A DNA stretch of 64,000 bases from Pseudo-nitzschia pungens (lineage: Eukaryota > Bacillariophyta > Bacillariophyceae > Bacillariales > Bacillariaceae), in assembly GCA_037355855.1 (NCBI GenBank), contig CM074763.1, positions 3,906,001 through 3,970,000 on the forward strand, in the 5' to 3' direction. A program made the position numbers and the translations under genes. The notes under the pieces were generated by a model. That model had not been told where the DNA came from, did not search any database, and worked only from the letters and a program-made list of their open reading frames with translations. Every line of letters starts with the position of its first letter. The first letter of the stretch is position 1. Shown here one piece after another: positions 1 to 11,528 of this stretch.

Positions 1-3000
1 GGATGACACATGGAGGAGATCTCCCAGATAAAGAGGGCAAGGAACCTACAGGATGGAGTATTCCTGTTGAAAGCTCAGCAAAGCCTGCGAACGCAGCAAC
101 AACACAAACAGTTCGATTCTCCACACAGAGCAATACGAACATGGATCCGAATCAATCCAAGGGTACAGATGCATCAGCATCGATCAACGCAATTGATCCA
201 AATAAGACAGCAACAGCATCAACAAATGGACCACTCTTGTCCCTGGCAAGAAATTGGTCTACCAGTACAGCAAAAAACCTCTATTGCAATCCCGGAAACT
301 CCAAAGACTACACCAAAGGAGGTGCACTGGAGCAAAATTATTTAAAGCTGCTGTCGACTGCTGGAAATACAGCAGAACAGGCATCCCCGAATAAGAGCAA
401 CGTGGCTCCTATTCTTTTAACTAACGTACAGTACATACAAGGCATTCCTCTCAAAGCAAGACCACTACTAGCCCTACTAGATAGTGGATCCTCCAGAACT
501 CTAATCAACAAGCGAGCCCTACCATTCGGCACACTACCAATCAGAAGCAAACATCAAGTCCTAACCACTACAGCAAATGGAAGCTTTGATACTACAGAGT
601 ATGTTATCATGAAGAACATCAAGCTACAAGAGTTCGGCAACTACACCATCGACAGACAAGAGGCAAAACTCTTCCATTCCCCCGACTGCAAATATGATTT
701 GATCCTAGGCAGAGATTTCCTCCACCTAGCAAAGATCAATCTCCTATTCAAAGAAGGAGCAGTTCAGTGGATGGATAGAACAATTCCTATGAAGGACACG
801 TCCTTATACCATGACAATTACAACATGCTCATGGAAGAACTAGAAGACGCTGAACTCTTTGCTGATGAGCTCTCCTTTGCCAATCCATACAAGTCCAAGG
901 TAATCCTAGACAGAGCCTACCAAGAAACAGACCCTTCTACAGTCGCATAGCAACAATCCCACATGTCCAAAGCAGAGCAACAACAGCTCCAAGCAATACT
1001 AAGCAAGTATCCTAATGTCTTCAACGGAGAATTAGGGAAGTATCCACACAAAAAGATCTCTCTACGACTGAAGCCCGGATCCAAGCCCATACACAAGAAG
1101 CCTTATCCAGTTGCATACAAAAGAGAAGACCTATTCAAAAGGGAGCTCCAGAATCTTTGTAATGATGGAGTCCTCAAGCGTTGCACTGGACCGGCCGAAT
1201 GGGCGTTTCCAACCTTCATAGTACCAAAGAAAGACAACAGGGTACGATGGGTATCAGACTTTAGAGAACTGAATGAACTGCTTGAAAGACGTCCTTATCC
1301 AATCCCTAGGATATAGGATATCATGAACAAGCGCGGCAAGTATACCCACTTCACCAAGATTGACTTGTCCATGCAATACTACTGCTTTGAACTCGACGAC
1401 GCAAGCAAGAAGCTCTGTACCATAGTGACACCATATGGTTGCTATGAATATCAGCGCCTACCAATGGGAGTTAAAGTCTCTCCAGACGTTGCTCAGCAAC
1501 TAATGGAAGATATCCTACAAGACACTGACTGCACTTTTTTTATTGATGATATTGGCATCTAGACCAATGGCTCCTTTGATCTACACATGAAGACCATTGA
1601 CAAAATCCTAGACCGACTCAACCAGAATGGACTCAAGTGCAACCCACTCAAGTGTGATTGGGCTGTACAAGAGACTGACTTCCTTGGATACTGGATGACA
1701 CCTACAGCAGTTAAGCCATGGAGGAAGAAGATCGAAGCCATCCTACATATGGACCGACCTCGAACTATAACCCAAGTCAAGTCCTTCCTTGGAGCAGTCG
1801 GATACTACAGAGACATGTGGCCTCAAAGATCTCATGTCCTATCTCCTCTCTTTGATATCACTGGGACCCTCAAGAAGACTCCTCAAGCAGCTGCCATCAA
1901 AGGCAAACAAAGAAAAGCTCCTTCAGCTTTCACTTGTGGTCCTGCTCAAGATAAAGCCTTTCAAGAGATGAAAGCAATGGTAGCAGCAGATGCTCTGAAC
2001 ACCTATCCAGATCTGAACAAGCCCTTTGAACTGTACACTGATGCCTCAGACCTGCTGCAACTTGGCGCTGCCATACTACAAGATGGCAAGCCTATTGCAT
2101 ACTGGTCCAAGAAACTATCTGATGCCCAAAAGAATTATACTACCATGGAGAAAGAACTCCTAGCCATAGTACTCTGCTGCAAAGAGTACAGAAAAATGCT
2201 ACTTGGTGGTGTTATCAACGTATACACTGGCCATAAGAACCTTACCTTTTGAACCCTCTCAGTCCAACGGGTCCTCCGGTGGAGATTGTTCCTGGAAGAA
2301 TTCGGCGTTAACCTCACCTATGTTGAAGGCAAGAAGAATGTTCTTGCTGATGCCTTCTCCAGGCTCCCCCGGATGGACCCACCTACTGTGGGGAAGAAAG
2401 AAGCCCTTGGTAAGGGCACTCTTATTGATTTTTTGAAACTTGAAGTCCCTGAACAAGATGAAGAACTGTTTTTAGCAGAGTTCCCCAACCTATTCCAGCA
2501 CTTATGCAATGACGCAGACCAAGAATTACAAACTTGTCTGCTGAACAATGAGTGTCTAGTTAACCTACCAAATAACCAAGACTTGGAATGCCCCGTGAAC
2601 TTCTCCAATATCTATCTTCACCAGTTGAAAGACCCTACCATACAATTCAAGATTCAATCCAAAGCCTTCTTCTACGAAGAATTAGAAGGCAACAAGATAC
2701 TTTGTTACGCCAATCAAGCCAATCCAGACAGCTGGAAAATATACCTTCCCAGATCACTTACAGAAGATACCATACGATGGTATCATCTCCTCTTGGGTCA
2801 TTGTGGATCCAAGAGGCTATATCAAACTATAACAAGCAGATTCTATGCAGACAACCTAGACGCAAAGTGCAAATCCTATATTTGCCCTGACAACTGCATC
2901 CAATACAAGAACCTACAATCCAAATATGGCAAGTTGCCACCGAAAGAAGCACCACTGTCCCCATTTCATGAAGTGCATGTGGATCTAATAGGCCCCTGGA

Positions 3001-3794
3001 AGATTGTAGCCCAAGGCAAGAACTACAACTTCAAGGCCTTGACTTGTATTGACCCAGTCACAAATCTCATTGAAATTATCAGGATCAGCGATAAGTCCTC
3101 TCAGCAGGTATCAGAGCAATTCAAGAACTGCTGGCTCTCAAGATACCCAAGACCTATCAGGTGTGTCCACGACAATGGTGGCGAATTCCTAGGAGCTGAG
3201 TTTCAAACTACCCTCAAGCAATATAGAATTCACTCAGTCCCAACAACAGTCAAGAATCCCCAGTCAAATGCCATATGCGAGCGCGTCCATCACACAGTTG
3301 CTGATATCCTACGAGTTCTCGTACATGTCAATCCCCCACAAGCGAATACCAGAGCTAGTCAACTCATGGATAATGCTCTCGCGACTTGCATGCATGCCTC
3401 CAGATGTGCTGTCAATGCTGCCTTACAAGCTTCCCCAGGATCTCTAATATTCAATTGGGACATGTTGGTTGACCTACCACTAACATCCAACCTGTTAGCT
3501 TTACAGCTTCGACAGCAAGGTATAAACAAGGCGCTACTCAGAGACAATGCCAAACGTAAGGAACATACCTTCAAACCCAACAACAAGGTATGGATGCAAG
3601 AACCGGATCCAGATAAACTACAGCCAAGAAAAGCAGGACCATTCACTATTGCTCAGGTTCATGACAATGGTACTGTTAAAATCCAGAAAACCCCATCGAT
3701 TGTTGAAACAGTTAACATCCGGAAGCTAACACCTTACAGAGAACCAACGCCTGTGGACCAATCAGAATCCTCGACAATTCACTGGTCAACTTAG
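1..3794 (+). pseudogene. Ty3/gypsy pol polyprotein, four in-frame stops (element A)
   Basis: This is the 3' part of a retrotransposon polyprotein whose gag lies off the window. Domains run in gypsy order: retropepsin (LLDSGSSRT, about 475-500), reverse transcriptase (MGVKVSP block, then a FIDDIG active site about 1540-1557), RNase H (LYTDAS, about 2030), then integrase from about 2790. The integrase shows an H/C zinc finger and the triad D (VHVDLIG), D (HDNGGEF), E (ICERVH). One reading frame covers 3-3794 but is cut by TAG at 948, 1314 and 1560 and TGA at 2250. The sequence keeps frame and motifs on both sides of each stop, so it decayed by point mutation. The segment near 1-60 resembles the post-gag segment of elements B and C, so all three are one family. 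Readthrough of the first TAG (followed by CAA) is possible but cannot explain all four. Confidence 0.9.
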
Positions 3795-3827
3795 ACATGC
3801 TGGGATTCATTCAATCATGAGGCACTA

Positions 3828-4165
3828 TGTGACACGGTAGCGTAGCTACGATCACGAATGAATAATTGCCTGAATCCTGCGTCACGGGAATCGAATATTA
3901 TATGTATATGGCAACTTACGTTCATGGATACATTATTATATGTGTCCTAATTATTATGGTCGAGTCCCAGAAGAAGATATATGCCTAATCGTGGGAATCG
4001 ACAATGAATCAACATTTATGGCAGAGCATGCCAAAATGTGGCTATGCTCGGCGACCTCAAATTTTATATGTTCTCATTCTTAATTCGCGTAACAATATTT
4101 CGTAAAGTAATCTAAACATTCACAATATTCATACCACTCCGAAATTTCTACATTAACGTGTAACA
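3828..4165 (+). repeat. probable 3' LTR of element A
   Basis: Starts TGTGACACGG just after CACTA, matching the ACTA|TGTGAC and ACTA|TGTAAC borders of elements B and C. A plausible end is GTGTAACA at 4165, like the GTAACA end of the element B LTR. The 5' partner is outside the window, so the 3' boundary is inferred, not measured. Confidence 0.55.
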
Positions 4166-4215
4166 GTACTTGCATGAATCACGGGGACTATGTTGATTAT
4201 TCACCTTCCCTCAAG

Positions 4216-5043
4216 ATGCTAAGAAGGCTACTGTGTAGAGATCTGTACCAGAGCTACAGGACTTAGCCCCAGCAACAGGACCGGCTGAGCGCTTAGCAAA
4301 GCGCTTAGCAACAGGCTTAGCAAAGCGCTTAGCAATAGGCTTATTTCAAGTGTTATGGGGTGCTACAGCCAAGTGACCTGGGTCATCGTGTAGGATTTGT
4401 ACCAGTTACAGAAACCCGGGCAAAGCACCGCTAGCACACGCTGTAGCACAGTGCTACAAGGTTAGGGTTGCTAATGCTAACCAATTACAAGATATTTGGT
4501 ATGCTACCATACTATGCTACCCTACGATGCTACCGCCGGGGTATGGTTGGTACTGTATGATATGTAGTATAACCGGATACCCGGCCCAAGCAGTTGCAAG
4601 CAAGCACTAATACTCTGTACGCTACTCCGTGCTACACTAATTTGATACGCTACTCCACTCTGTACAACTCTACAGGATTACAGTACCGAGTGGATACGAG
4701 ACAGCGGGTACTCCTTTTAGATTCAATCCGGAGCTCAGCGCTTCAGCTCAGCGCTTTGCTCACTCTTTTCTTTTTATGTAAAATAAACACCATCATGCCC
4801 TCCACTTTTGATCGATCCCGATGTACCTCTAGGGGAGTATCCTGTAGTATTTGAGTGTATGTAATAGTGTTTAATCAGTATCTTCTGTAGACTCACGATT
4901 TGCCAGCACACAACGTGCCCTTGTTGTTGCTGTTTCAGTATAGTTGATTCCTACGGATTACAGACAGCAGTTTATTCTACGAGTCGAAGTACGGATCAAA
5001 CTATGGTTGGAATTACAAATCGAAGTTGCCGACGGGCATATCA
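4216..5043 (+). repeat. long dispersed repeat, copy 1 (possible solo LTR)
   Basis: About 830 bp that aligns along its length with 35045-35903. Shared landmarks in order are runs of CTTAGCAA, a GCTACCGCCGGGGT block, CGGATACCCGGCCCAA, ACTCTTTTCTTT followed by an ATAAACACC-type A-rich stretch, GATGTACCTCTAGGG and a final ATATCAACGCA. Length and non-coding nature suggest a diverged solo LTR of a family absent from this window. No clear target duplication was found. The ORF at 4594-4854 shows no conserved motif and is not called. Confidence 0.6.
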
Positions 5044-5210
5044 ACGCATGCTATCTCTTCTGCCATGTCTGGATCTGACTGAGTGCTTTTGATCAGGAAG
5101 TCTTTTGCACTCAAGTTGAAAGCAGAGTCCACCACCACAATCTTTGCTCCATACCAGTTGTACATCTCCTCCATCTTTTTAAACATGCCATAGTCTGCTT
5201 CAGTGCTGTC
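5044..5210 (-). pseudogene. DDE transposase C-terminal fragment
   Basis: About 55 codons in one minus-strand frame read with a DYGMF...WYGAKIVVVDSAFN...FLIKS pattern. A VVDSAF block followed by FLIKS resembles the middle acidic motif of DDE endonucleases of the PIF/Harbinger type. The frame runs into the neighbouring long repeat and stops there, so the gene was truncated. No other part of the transposase is recognisable nearby. Family assignment is tentative. Confidence 0.4.
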
Positions 5211-5659
5211 ACTTCAACACCCTGGAACATTCAAAGTACATTGCTCATCTCCAGATTGGAACATGTACATGAAAGGAGAAGAAACAGCATATCTCACGAT
5301 TGCAACTCAAGGTATTTGCTGGTCCATGTTCCTTCAATCTTCACCAGATAGCTTTGACAATTGTAAACAACAGCTATTTGCTTGTAGTACTAGTAGTAGT
5401 ACAGTATCTCCAGAGACATTTCTTGTTCGGAGGAAAAAAGAAAATGTGAGAACTGCTCACCATTCCTTCTTACTCCACCAAGCAGCACTACCACTTCATC
5501 ACCATGAAAGCACAAAAAGTCATTGACAGCGCCTGGCTTCTAGGAGTCACTTTTGTTTTAAAGAAACAGAGCAGGAGGCTTCTGTGAAATGAGTGGTTCT
5601 TGTCAAAAGGAAAGAAAACTGCTGTATTGCAGACCAAACCCCCTTTGTTGTTGAGGATA
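5211..5659. other. intergenic, no gene recognised
   Basis: Contains a 107-codon plus-strand ORF (5203-5526) with no recognisable motif and low-complexity TAGTAGTAG. Nothing here supports a gene. Confidence 0.5.
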
Positions 5660-6092
5660 GCAAATTTGACAAAATTTCAAAGAACACAAGATTGCTGGTG
5701 TGCAAAAAAAAATCAGCAGAGGCACAGGTTGGCAGTTGACAGAGAGTTTTTTGTTTCTTTTGGCAAGATTCAAAATTCCAAAATGGGCCTTGTACATTGA
5801 TGCCGTACACCGGAATAGTCACGAGTCCACTCGGGACTAAGAATAAGAATATGATCAGCGAGTCTCCTTATCGCCAATTACAGGAGACTGCTGGAATCAG
5901 TAACAATAGACTAATCAATAGCTCTCACAATTTGCATATCACTACTATTCTAATTACTAGTAGACCTGGGGTATGGCAATTGAGGCAAATCTAAGATATC
6001 AATTTAATGCGCAATTGTTATCTGTGTTATGTAATTCTGGGATTAAAAATATGTATTATCTTGATATGTAATTCCAGGAATCACTCAATACT
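5660..6092 (+). repeat. dispersed repeat, MITE-like copy split by a solo LTR
   Basis: Sequence on both sides of the solo LTR at 5801-5978 aligns with 24890-25157: GGTTGGCAGTT, AAGATTCAAAATTCCAAAAT, GGCAAATCTA, and the terminal TGTAATTCCAGGAATCACTC at about 6070-6090. The copy near 25 kb has both inverted ends; here the left end is not recognisable. Read through the LTR, the two halves join at the duplicated ATTGA. Confidence 0.65.
5801..5978 (-). mobile_element. solo LTR of gypsy element D family, TSD ATTGA
   Basis: A 178-bp LTR in reverse orientation, beginning TGCCGTACACCGG and ending GTATGGCA on the plus strand. It matches the two 185-bp LTRs of element D (36177-36361 and 45945-46129). 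It is flanked by perfect 5-bp duplications, ATTGA at 5796-5800 and 5979-5983, so it is an LTR left after internal recombination of a real insertion. Confidence 0.9.
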
Positions 6093-6099
6093 AGTATGA

Positions 6100-6580
6100 G
6101 ATTTTCAATCTAGAGATGAACCTAGAATCAAATAGGATAGATTTTGGTTTGGCTATTACTAGTATTAGTAGTATTATTGGTAGTAGATTCATCCAGATAT
6201 GAGGGGTAGAACTAGAATCAGATACTACTACTACTAGTATTGTTGGTGGTAGATTCATCTACACTCATAAAGGTGCGAGCCAGGAATCAACTCATGATAG
6301 ATCTAGAATCAGCTACTACTACTAGTAGTGGTATTATCAGATTCATCTAGTAAAGATGAGCCTAGAATCAACTACTTATGATCGATCTAAAATCAGCTAC
6401 TAGTACTACTTCTACTCGTGGTGGCATTGTGGTAGCAGATTCATCTAGTACTACTAGGGATGTGCAAAGAATCAAATAGATCTACTAGCTACTATTGGTA
6501 GTACTATCAGATTCATCTAGGTTAGATCTAGAATCAGCTAGTACTAGTGGTGGTAGTACTATCAGATTCATCTAGTGGCG
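6100..6580. repeat. degenerate tandem repeat (GATTCATCTAG / CTAGAATCA)
   Basis: About seven imperfect units of roughly 60-80 bp. Each combines AGATTCATCTAG, a GAGCCTAGAATCA-type stretch and a run of CTACTAGTAGTAG. Unit lengths vary because the CTA/TAG triplet runs expand and contract. No coding sequence. It ends about 430 bp upstream of UBC13. Confidence 0.7.
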
Positions 6581-7012
6581 TGCCATTAAAATCGAATACG
6601 AAGTAATAAAGATAGATCTACAGTAGTAGAATGAGCTACCGGTAGTAGTATTCGTAATCTGAACTAGCGGTAAGACCTTACCGTTAGTTTTCCTTTTGCC
6701 ACAGGTATCTTCGCATTACCGTTTCTGCGACTCATTTAGTCCCTATTTATCTTTTCATAATGGACCTTACCGGGACCGGTAATTACCCGTACGGTGATGG
6801 TTACCGTACTACTGTTGTTTCGTACAGATTTTCAAACTTCTTCTCGCTCTCTTTAGCTCGAAAAAATTCGCGAAGCGTTTCCAACAGAAGCGAGGTCACA
6901 GGGACTGAAAAAAATCTCCTTCTGATCGGCAGAGATACGGTAGCAATCGTGTACTCGCTTTGCCTAATCATAACATTTAGCGCAGACTCAACCTTGTTCA
7001 AGAGATTCGAAA

Positions 7013-7659
7013 ATGAGTCTGCCACGTCGAATCATCAAGGTAAGTGGTGCTGTATCGCGTTATGATTTTCGGAGGCAGAATAGAGGCAACGGTTTTGTCC
7101 TGCGACTTTATGCATTTTTGTTCCCCGCATCGCTGTTCTTCAAGCCGCTCGTTGAGGAAAAGTCATCGTCGTATCCATTTTCCAACGATCCTGTTTGATT
7201 TTGCAAACTTTTGTCATTCAATCTTTTCAGGAGACTCAAAGGCTGGTGTCAGAGCCAGTAGCCGGAATTAGTGCAACACCTTACGAAGACAATTTACGAT
7301 ATTTCTCTGTCGCCATTGAGGGACCTGAAGATACACCGTACGAAAAGGGCGTCTTCCGGTTGGAACTATTCTTGCCTGCCGACTACCCTATGGCACCACC
7401 AAAGGTTCGCTTTCTGACCAAAATCTTCCACCCGAATGTCGACAAACTTGGACGAATTTGCTTGGATATTTTGAAGGATAAGTGGAGTCCAGCGCTGCAA
7501 ATTAGAACTGTTTTGTTATCGATCCAAGCTCTACTGAGCGCTCCGAATCCAGATGATCCTCTTGATAATAATGTAGCTGATCTATGGAAAAGTAACGAAC
7601 AGGAGGCATTGAAGCGAGCTAGGGAATTCACCGAATCGTTCGCGAAGGCGAAAGAATAG
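7013..7659 (+). CDS. UBC13: ubiquitin-conjugating enzyme E2 UBC13 (UBE2N type)
   Basis: Two coding exons, 7013-7039 and 7231-7659, with a GTAAGT...TTTCAG intron (7040-7230) in phase 0 after codon 9. The product is 151 residues, the family's usual length. It carries the UBC fold with HPN at 76-78, active-site Cys86 in RICLDIL, and the family-diagnostic block ending [11 protein letters not shown]. The N-terminal helix (LPRRIIKETQRL) and [10 protein letters not shown] contain the surface used by Ubc13 to bind its Uev/Mms2 partner and RING E3s. By family knowledge it builds K63-linked ubiquitin chains with a Uev protein in the cytosol and nucleus, for DNA-damage tolerance and signalling. Without the tiny first exon the protein would lack its conserved first helix, which settles the start. 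Confidence 0.97.
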
Positions 7660-8281
7660 TGCAGAGAAAAATGGGGCCTGGTGCCTGTATCGCAGTGCCA
7701 AAATTGGTAAATTGCAACATAGAACACTTCGCTGACTTCAGATTTACCTCGCTGTGATAATCGTGGGATGATTGCCAAAGATATACTTCCGAAGCCGAAA
7801 GAGAGGTTCAATAGGTTGACAAATGCTTTATTTTTCAGGATTTTCAAATTGAACCTCTTTTGTGATAGTTCTAGTAACCTCTACGTTGAATATTGACGAT
7901 CTCCCGGACTAGAGTTTTTATTACAGAAAACTTTCATTAAAGCAATACTAAATCGGAATGTACGTAGACGCAACAATTGTCTCACATGCTATGGCGTTTG
8001 GAAAGCTTTCCGTTCAAGGTTCACCCGAGAAAAACGATTTGAGAACACCACCCAAACCAATGGATTTTCTCGATTCAGATCCCATAAACTCAATTTTAGG
8101 CATTGTGAGATTGCGTGGGGGAACAGTTGGTGCTGGTGGTTTCGTCACTCGCCCGATCAAAAATGGAAAAAGAGCACTATTAAGTCCAGAATATGGATGC
8201 AGAATTAATTGGAAACAGTGACGGGTTAAGAGTCAGCATTCAAACATAATAAGATTGGAAACCTTCACAAAGATGATTGCA
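7660..8281. other. intergenic between convergent genes
   Basis: Holds the 3' ends of UBC13 (+) and the NTF2-like gene (-). A plus-strand ORF of 87 codons at 7958-8221 has no recognisable domain and is more likely chance or UTR than a gene. Confidence 0.5.
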
Positions 8282-9058
8282 TCAGGATGAAGTCGCGTAC
8301 CTAAGTAAAATATCCCACGATGGATTGTCAAAACGGTCCTCTTGAAATACAATCAGTGATGTGGTTGGATCAATCACAAAATTGGTGTAAACGATGTACG
8401 GTTTGATGTCAAGACCAAACCCAATGTTCACTCCCCCGGATAATCGCCATGTTACTGTGATAACAGGTTTATCGGGAGACGAAACTTCCTCGTTCACAAC
8501 GGTCGAAATGATTTCGGCTCGAGCTGTAGACTGATTGAATATTTTCCGCACTCCCCTGCTGTAATCTTCAATACTTTCCACTTTTACATCGGGATCTTGA
8601 AATTTGAAGTCTTCTGAAAAATAAGAAGGATTTACTTTCCCAGTTACAAACCACTCTTTCTCGGTCAATTCATAATCAAGGGCAGCAACCAAGGTTTCTA
8701 GCGATGTTGAAGGAGATATTTTGGGCGCTTGGAAATTAATAGTTGCTGTTGCTCTGTTGTTTTCGTTGCTGCTGCTCTCCATACTGTCTTTCTGCATAAA
8801 GTTGGATAGAATCTGCGTTGCGACATTCCGATACTCCTCTACCGTACTTTCGCTGCTAACTTCACTCGACTTCGTCTCGGATTCTATTTCATTTTTCATG
8901 AATAAAGACACCGACCTAGAACGAGGTATTCTTATTTTTACCGCCGGGTAGTGCTGGAATTTAGAAGGTTGCTGCCATCCTTCTGCAAAAATACTGCTGT
9001 AACCCAATACCTGCAGAGCCAAAGCAAAATACGTGATTCGAAAATGAATATCTGTCAT
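8282..9058 (-). CDS. NTF2-like (DUF2358-type) protein with signal-like N-terminus
   Basis: Single exon. The start is taken at Met with ATG complement 9056-9058, giving 258 residues. An in-frame Met 24 codons upstream (9130) would precede the hydrophobic segment by a charged stretch, so the inner start fits a signal peptide better (hydrophobic FRITYFALALQVLGYSSIFA). A linker rich in Ser and Glu follows, then a C-terminal domain with YFSEDFKFQDPDVKVES..YSRGVRKIF, ITVTWRLSGG and a final VFQEDRFDNPSWDILL. This layout resembles the DUF2358 / SnoaL-like NTF2 fold found in plastid and cyanobacterial proteins. Function unknown; secretion or plastid import is an inference. Convergent with UBC13. Confidence 0.7.
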   Translation of the reverse strand: MTDIHFRITYFALALQVLGYSSIFAEGWQQPSKFQHYPAVKIRIPRSRSVSLFMKNEIESETKSSEVSSESTVEEYRNVATQILSNFMQKDSMESSSNENNRATATINFQAPKISPSTSLETLVAALDYELTEKEWFVTGKVNPSYFSEDFKFQDPDVKVESIEDYSRGVRKIFNQSTARAEIISTVVNEEVSSPDKPVITVTWRLSGGVNIGFGLDIKPYIVYTNFVIDPTTSLIVFQEDRFDNPSWDILLRYATSS

Positions 9059-10290
9059 TCTAAACGACCTAATGCTTCGTAATGGCTTTTTCAAAAGTTG
9101 AAAGCTCTTTGTTACTGCATGATTGCGCAAATGTGACGTGAACCGATGAGTTGATCCATTTTCCGAAAAATAATGATCATACGAAAATAAGGTTTACCGG
9201 TACAGTAAAATGATTTACGGAGTACAGTACAGTAACTTACCTTGTACGTACGTAATGGTTGTTATTCTTCGAATCTCGAATTTCTCATTCCGCCGCGATT
9301 GAGATTTTTTACGGTAAGGTCTTAACTTACAGTTCTCGAAAGTAAAGTTACTCTTACTCATTACGTCAAAAGTTCACGTCGGTAATCATTACATTACGTA
9401 CGAAGTACGAGTGTTAAAATATTAGAGTAAGGCTTACTCCCGTACCATGATCTCCGGAGTCACAGAATAGTGATACTCTACCAGGTGACCTTACCATGTC
9501 TTCACTGGGAGAGGAGAACATTGGAAAGAACATTATGAATTATTTTAAATTAACAGTAAATAATAAAGTTACGGCGGTATGCATCATTGTTGAGTGGAAA
9601 TTTGAAGACTCCAACCAGCATACGGTACCAGGATGTCAATAGTACTAGTAGTACTAGTACTACTTTTATATCAAACGTACCGGTACCGGTAAGTTACTTG
9701 GTCCTTTCAAAATCGTTTTGGAAACTTGATGTTACCACTTTTTTGGACTTGTGAAGGGGTAGGTTGGAGGATCGTAGTGACGAAGATGCATCTGGCGAAT
9801 GATTCAGAGGACAATGCACAAGGAAAAAAGGTACGTTGGTTCCTGATACAATAGAATTGTTGGGAACTTTCGCGGTAGTCATTGGCAGGTGGCAGCTCTA
9901 CACCTACAGACTGTTGAACCCATTCCGATTAAAATTTCTTAGTTCACTTCGTTCTAAACTGGCTACAAATAATATCGAATCGCAATCCACACGTGCGTCC
10001 CAAAGGAACAGCATTTTGATAGTATATCATACTTAGATAATCTATGAACCAGAAAGTGTTGTATTCATTCTTTCATTCGAATCATTCATGCAATGCAATC
10101 CGAAGAGACTTTTTCTGATGGAAATGTGTTGATCGATAGCTATGGATGTCAATCTGTGGCAAAGGATTGATACATGTTGTATATCGAAAGTGGCCTACTG
10201 CTCCAGGAAATCACCCCAAGTGACAACCACAGCAGAGATTGCTGTGACATCATTGTCATTTTTTCTTTCGTTTACGACGGACACCTTTGT
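9059..10290. other. intergenic, 1.2 kb
   Basis: AT-rich, with short palindromes such as ACCGGTACCGGT (9678-9692 region) and CTAGTAGTACTAGTAC runs near 9640-9665. Scattered ORFs of 60-66 codons have no conserved features. It lies between the 5' end of the NTF2-like gene and the 3' end of the thioredoxin gene. Confidence 0.5.
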
Positions 10291-10903
10291 TTAAAGATGC
10301 TTTGTGATGCTCGCTTCGATAGCTTCGGCGTTTGCACCATTTACTACGTCAACCTTTTCTCCATCCTTAAAGTAGTGAAAGGAAGGAACAGATCGCACAC
10401 CCTCTCGCTTCATCAATTTGGACGCGTCGGGGGAGGCATCTCCAACTACCTTAAGAAAAACGGCATCGGGATACTTGTCGCTGAATTCTTCAAACTTTGG
10501 TGCAATGACTTTGCAAGGCCCACACCTATTAAACAACGCCGAGGCGAAAGTATGAACAAATTCCGTGAGAACCAAGCCAATCCATTTGAATCGTTGTCAC
10601 CCCTCGGATCGGATATGTCCAAGACCCAATCGGATGGTATTCCACAGTCGATACACCAAGCCTAAAACAGTCTCAACCCATCAAGCCTTACCATGTTGTG
10701 CTGTAGTCTACTACTACAAGAGAGCCACCGGAATTGCCGATAGTTTTATCGAATGCTGCCTCTCCATCGATATCGACAACAGCCTTTAATGAACTATTTG
10801 GACATGAGCTTGCTCGAGTCGACGATTGGAGCGTCGTCGAAGTGAAAGCATCCGCAGAGAATAATGCAGCGACGGCCAAAGTAAGCGACATAAAGCTCTT
10901 CAT
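10291..10903 (-). CDS. plastid thioredoxin, f-like
   Basis: Two exons on the minus strand, 10903-10692 and 10525-10291, with a GTAAGG...AATAG intron (10526-10691) that splits the active-site Trp codon. The 148-residue product begins MKSFMSLTLAVAALFSADAF: a signal peptide ending in an ADAF motif, the ASAF-type plastid signal. The thioredoxin fold follows with redox motif WCGPC and cis-Pro in RSVPSF. WCGPCKVIAPKFEEFSDKYP and VFLKV resemble plant Trx f, which reduces Calvin-cycle and related plastid enzymes with electrons from ferredoxin, but the extra Cys typical of plant Trx f is not seen (FLKVVGD). The start at 10903 is preferred over a Met 19 codons upstream because it opens directly on the signal peptide. 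Divergent from argJ. Confidence 0.9.
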
Positions 10904-11528
10904 TGTGATGTGACTATAGTATTTCGTTACGATCTTTCCCGCAGTCAGAGTTTCTGGCAAGTCAGTCCCAAGCTAGGAATGCAAAGGTATTGTCAATGAT
11001 TAAGTTACTTGTTGATTGCTTATGGCCCATCTGCTAAGATCGCGATCATGTCGTCGTTGAAAGTGACAGAGTTTAAAGGCTTTGCGCGGTGCGTGCATCG
11101 AGTGACGGATGTTGAATTTGCGTACGCCGATAGAGAACAAGATTCTTTCTGTCGGAGAGAACACTATGATAGCTACCGTAAGGTTTATGTACCGGTAGGT
11201 TGTAGGATGACGATTAATTTGTACATACATAATCATATTAGATACAGAAGATAGGAATACTACACTTGTTTCTTGGATCCAAGAGATTTTCGGGCGAGAT
11301 TCAAACTTCAGGAATCAATCTCAAACGTGTGACGATTGAGAAGGATGACATCGGAAACGAAATTTCATCATCTGAGAAGGATCCGATGAAAATATCCATA
11401 TATCGAAAGCCAGTGGCACGGTTGTGGGTGGATACGTTATTGGTGTTTTGAAAAAACCGAGGGTTCGAAGACACACCCTGCGAACACAATTCTAAACGAA
11501 GAACAGTTCATTTGTTTGCGATTATACA
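10904..11528. promoter_or_regulatory. shared upstream region of divergent plastid genes
   Basis: About 625 bp separates the start codons of the thioredoxin (-) and argJ (+) genes, so it should contain both promoters. No TATA box or named operator could be assigned. Short ORFs on both strands here show no conserved features. Confidence 0.4.

Noticed and set aside
1..3794. Reassigned genetic code (TAG/TGA as sense)
   Set aside because: Host genes end at ordinary stops (UBC13 and FNR at TAG/TAA, argJ and others at TGA/TAA), and young element ORFs contain no internal stops.
4594..4854. 86-codon ORF in the long repeat
   Set aside because: No motif, not preserved in the second repeat copy.
7383..7847. 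154-codon minus-strand ORF opposite UBC13
   Set aside because: Antisense shadow of a highly conserved enzyme.
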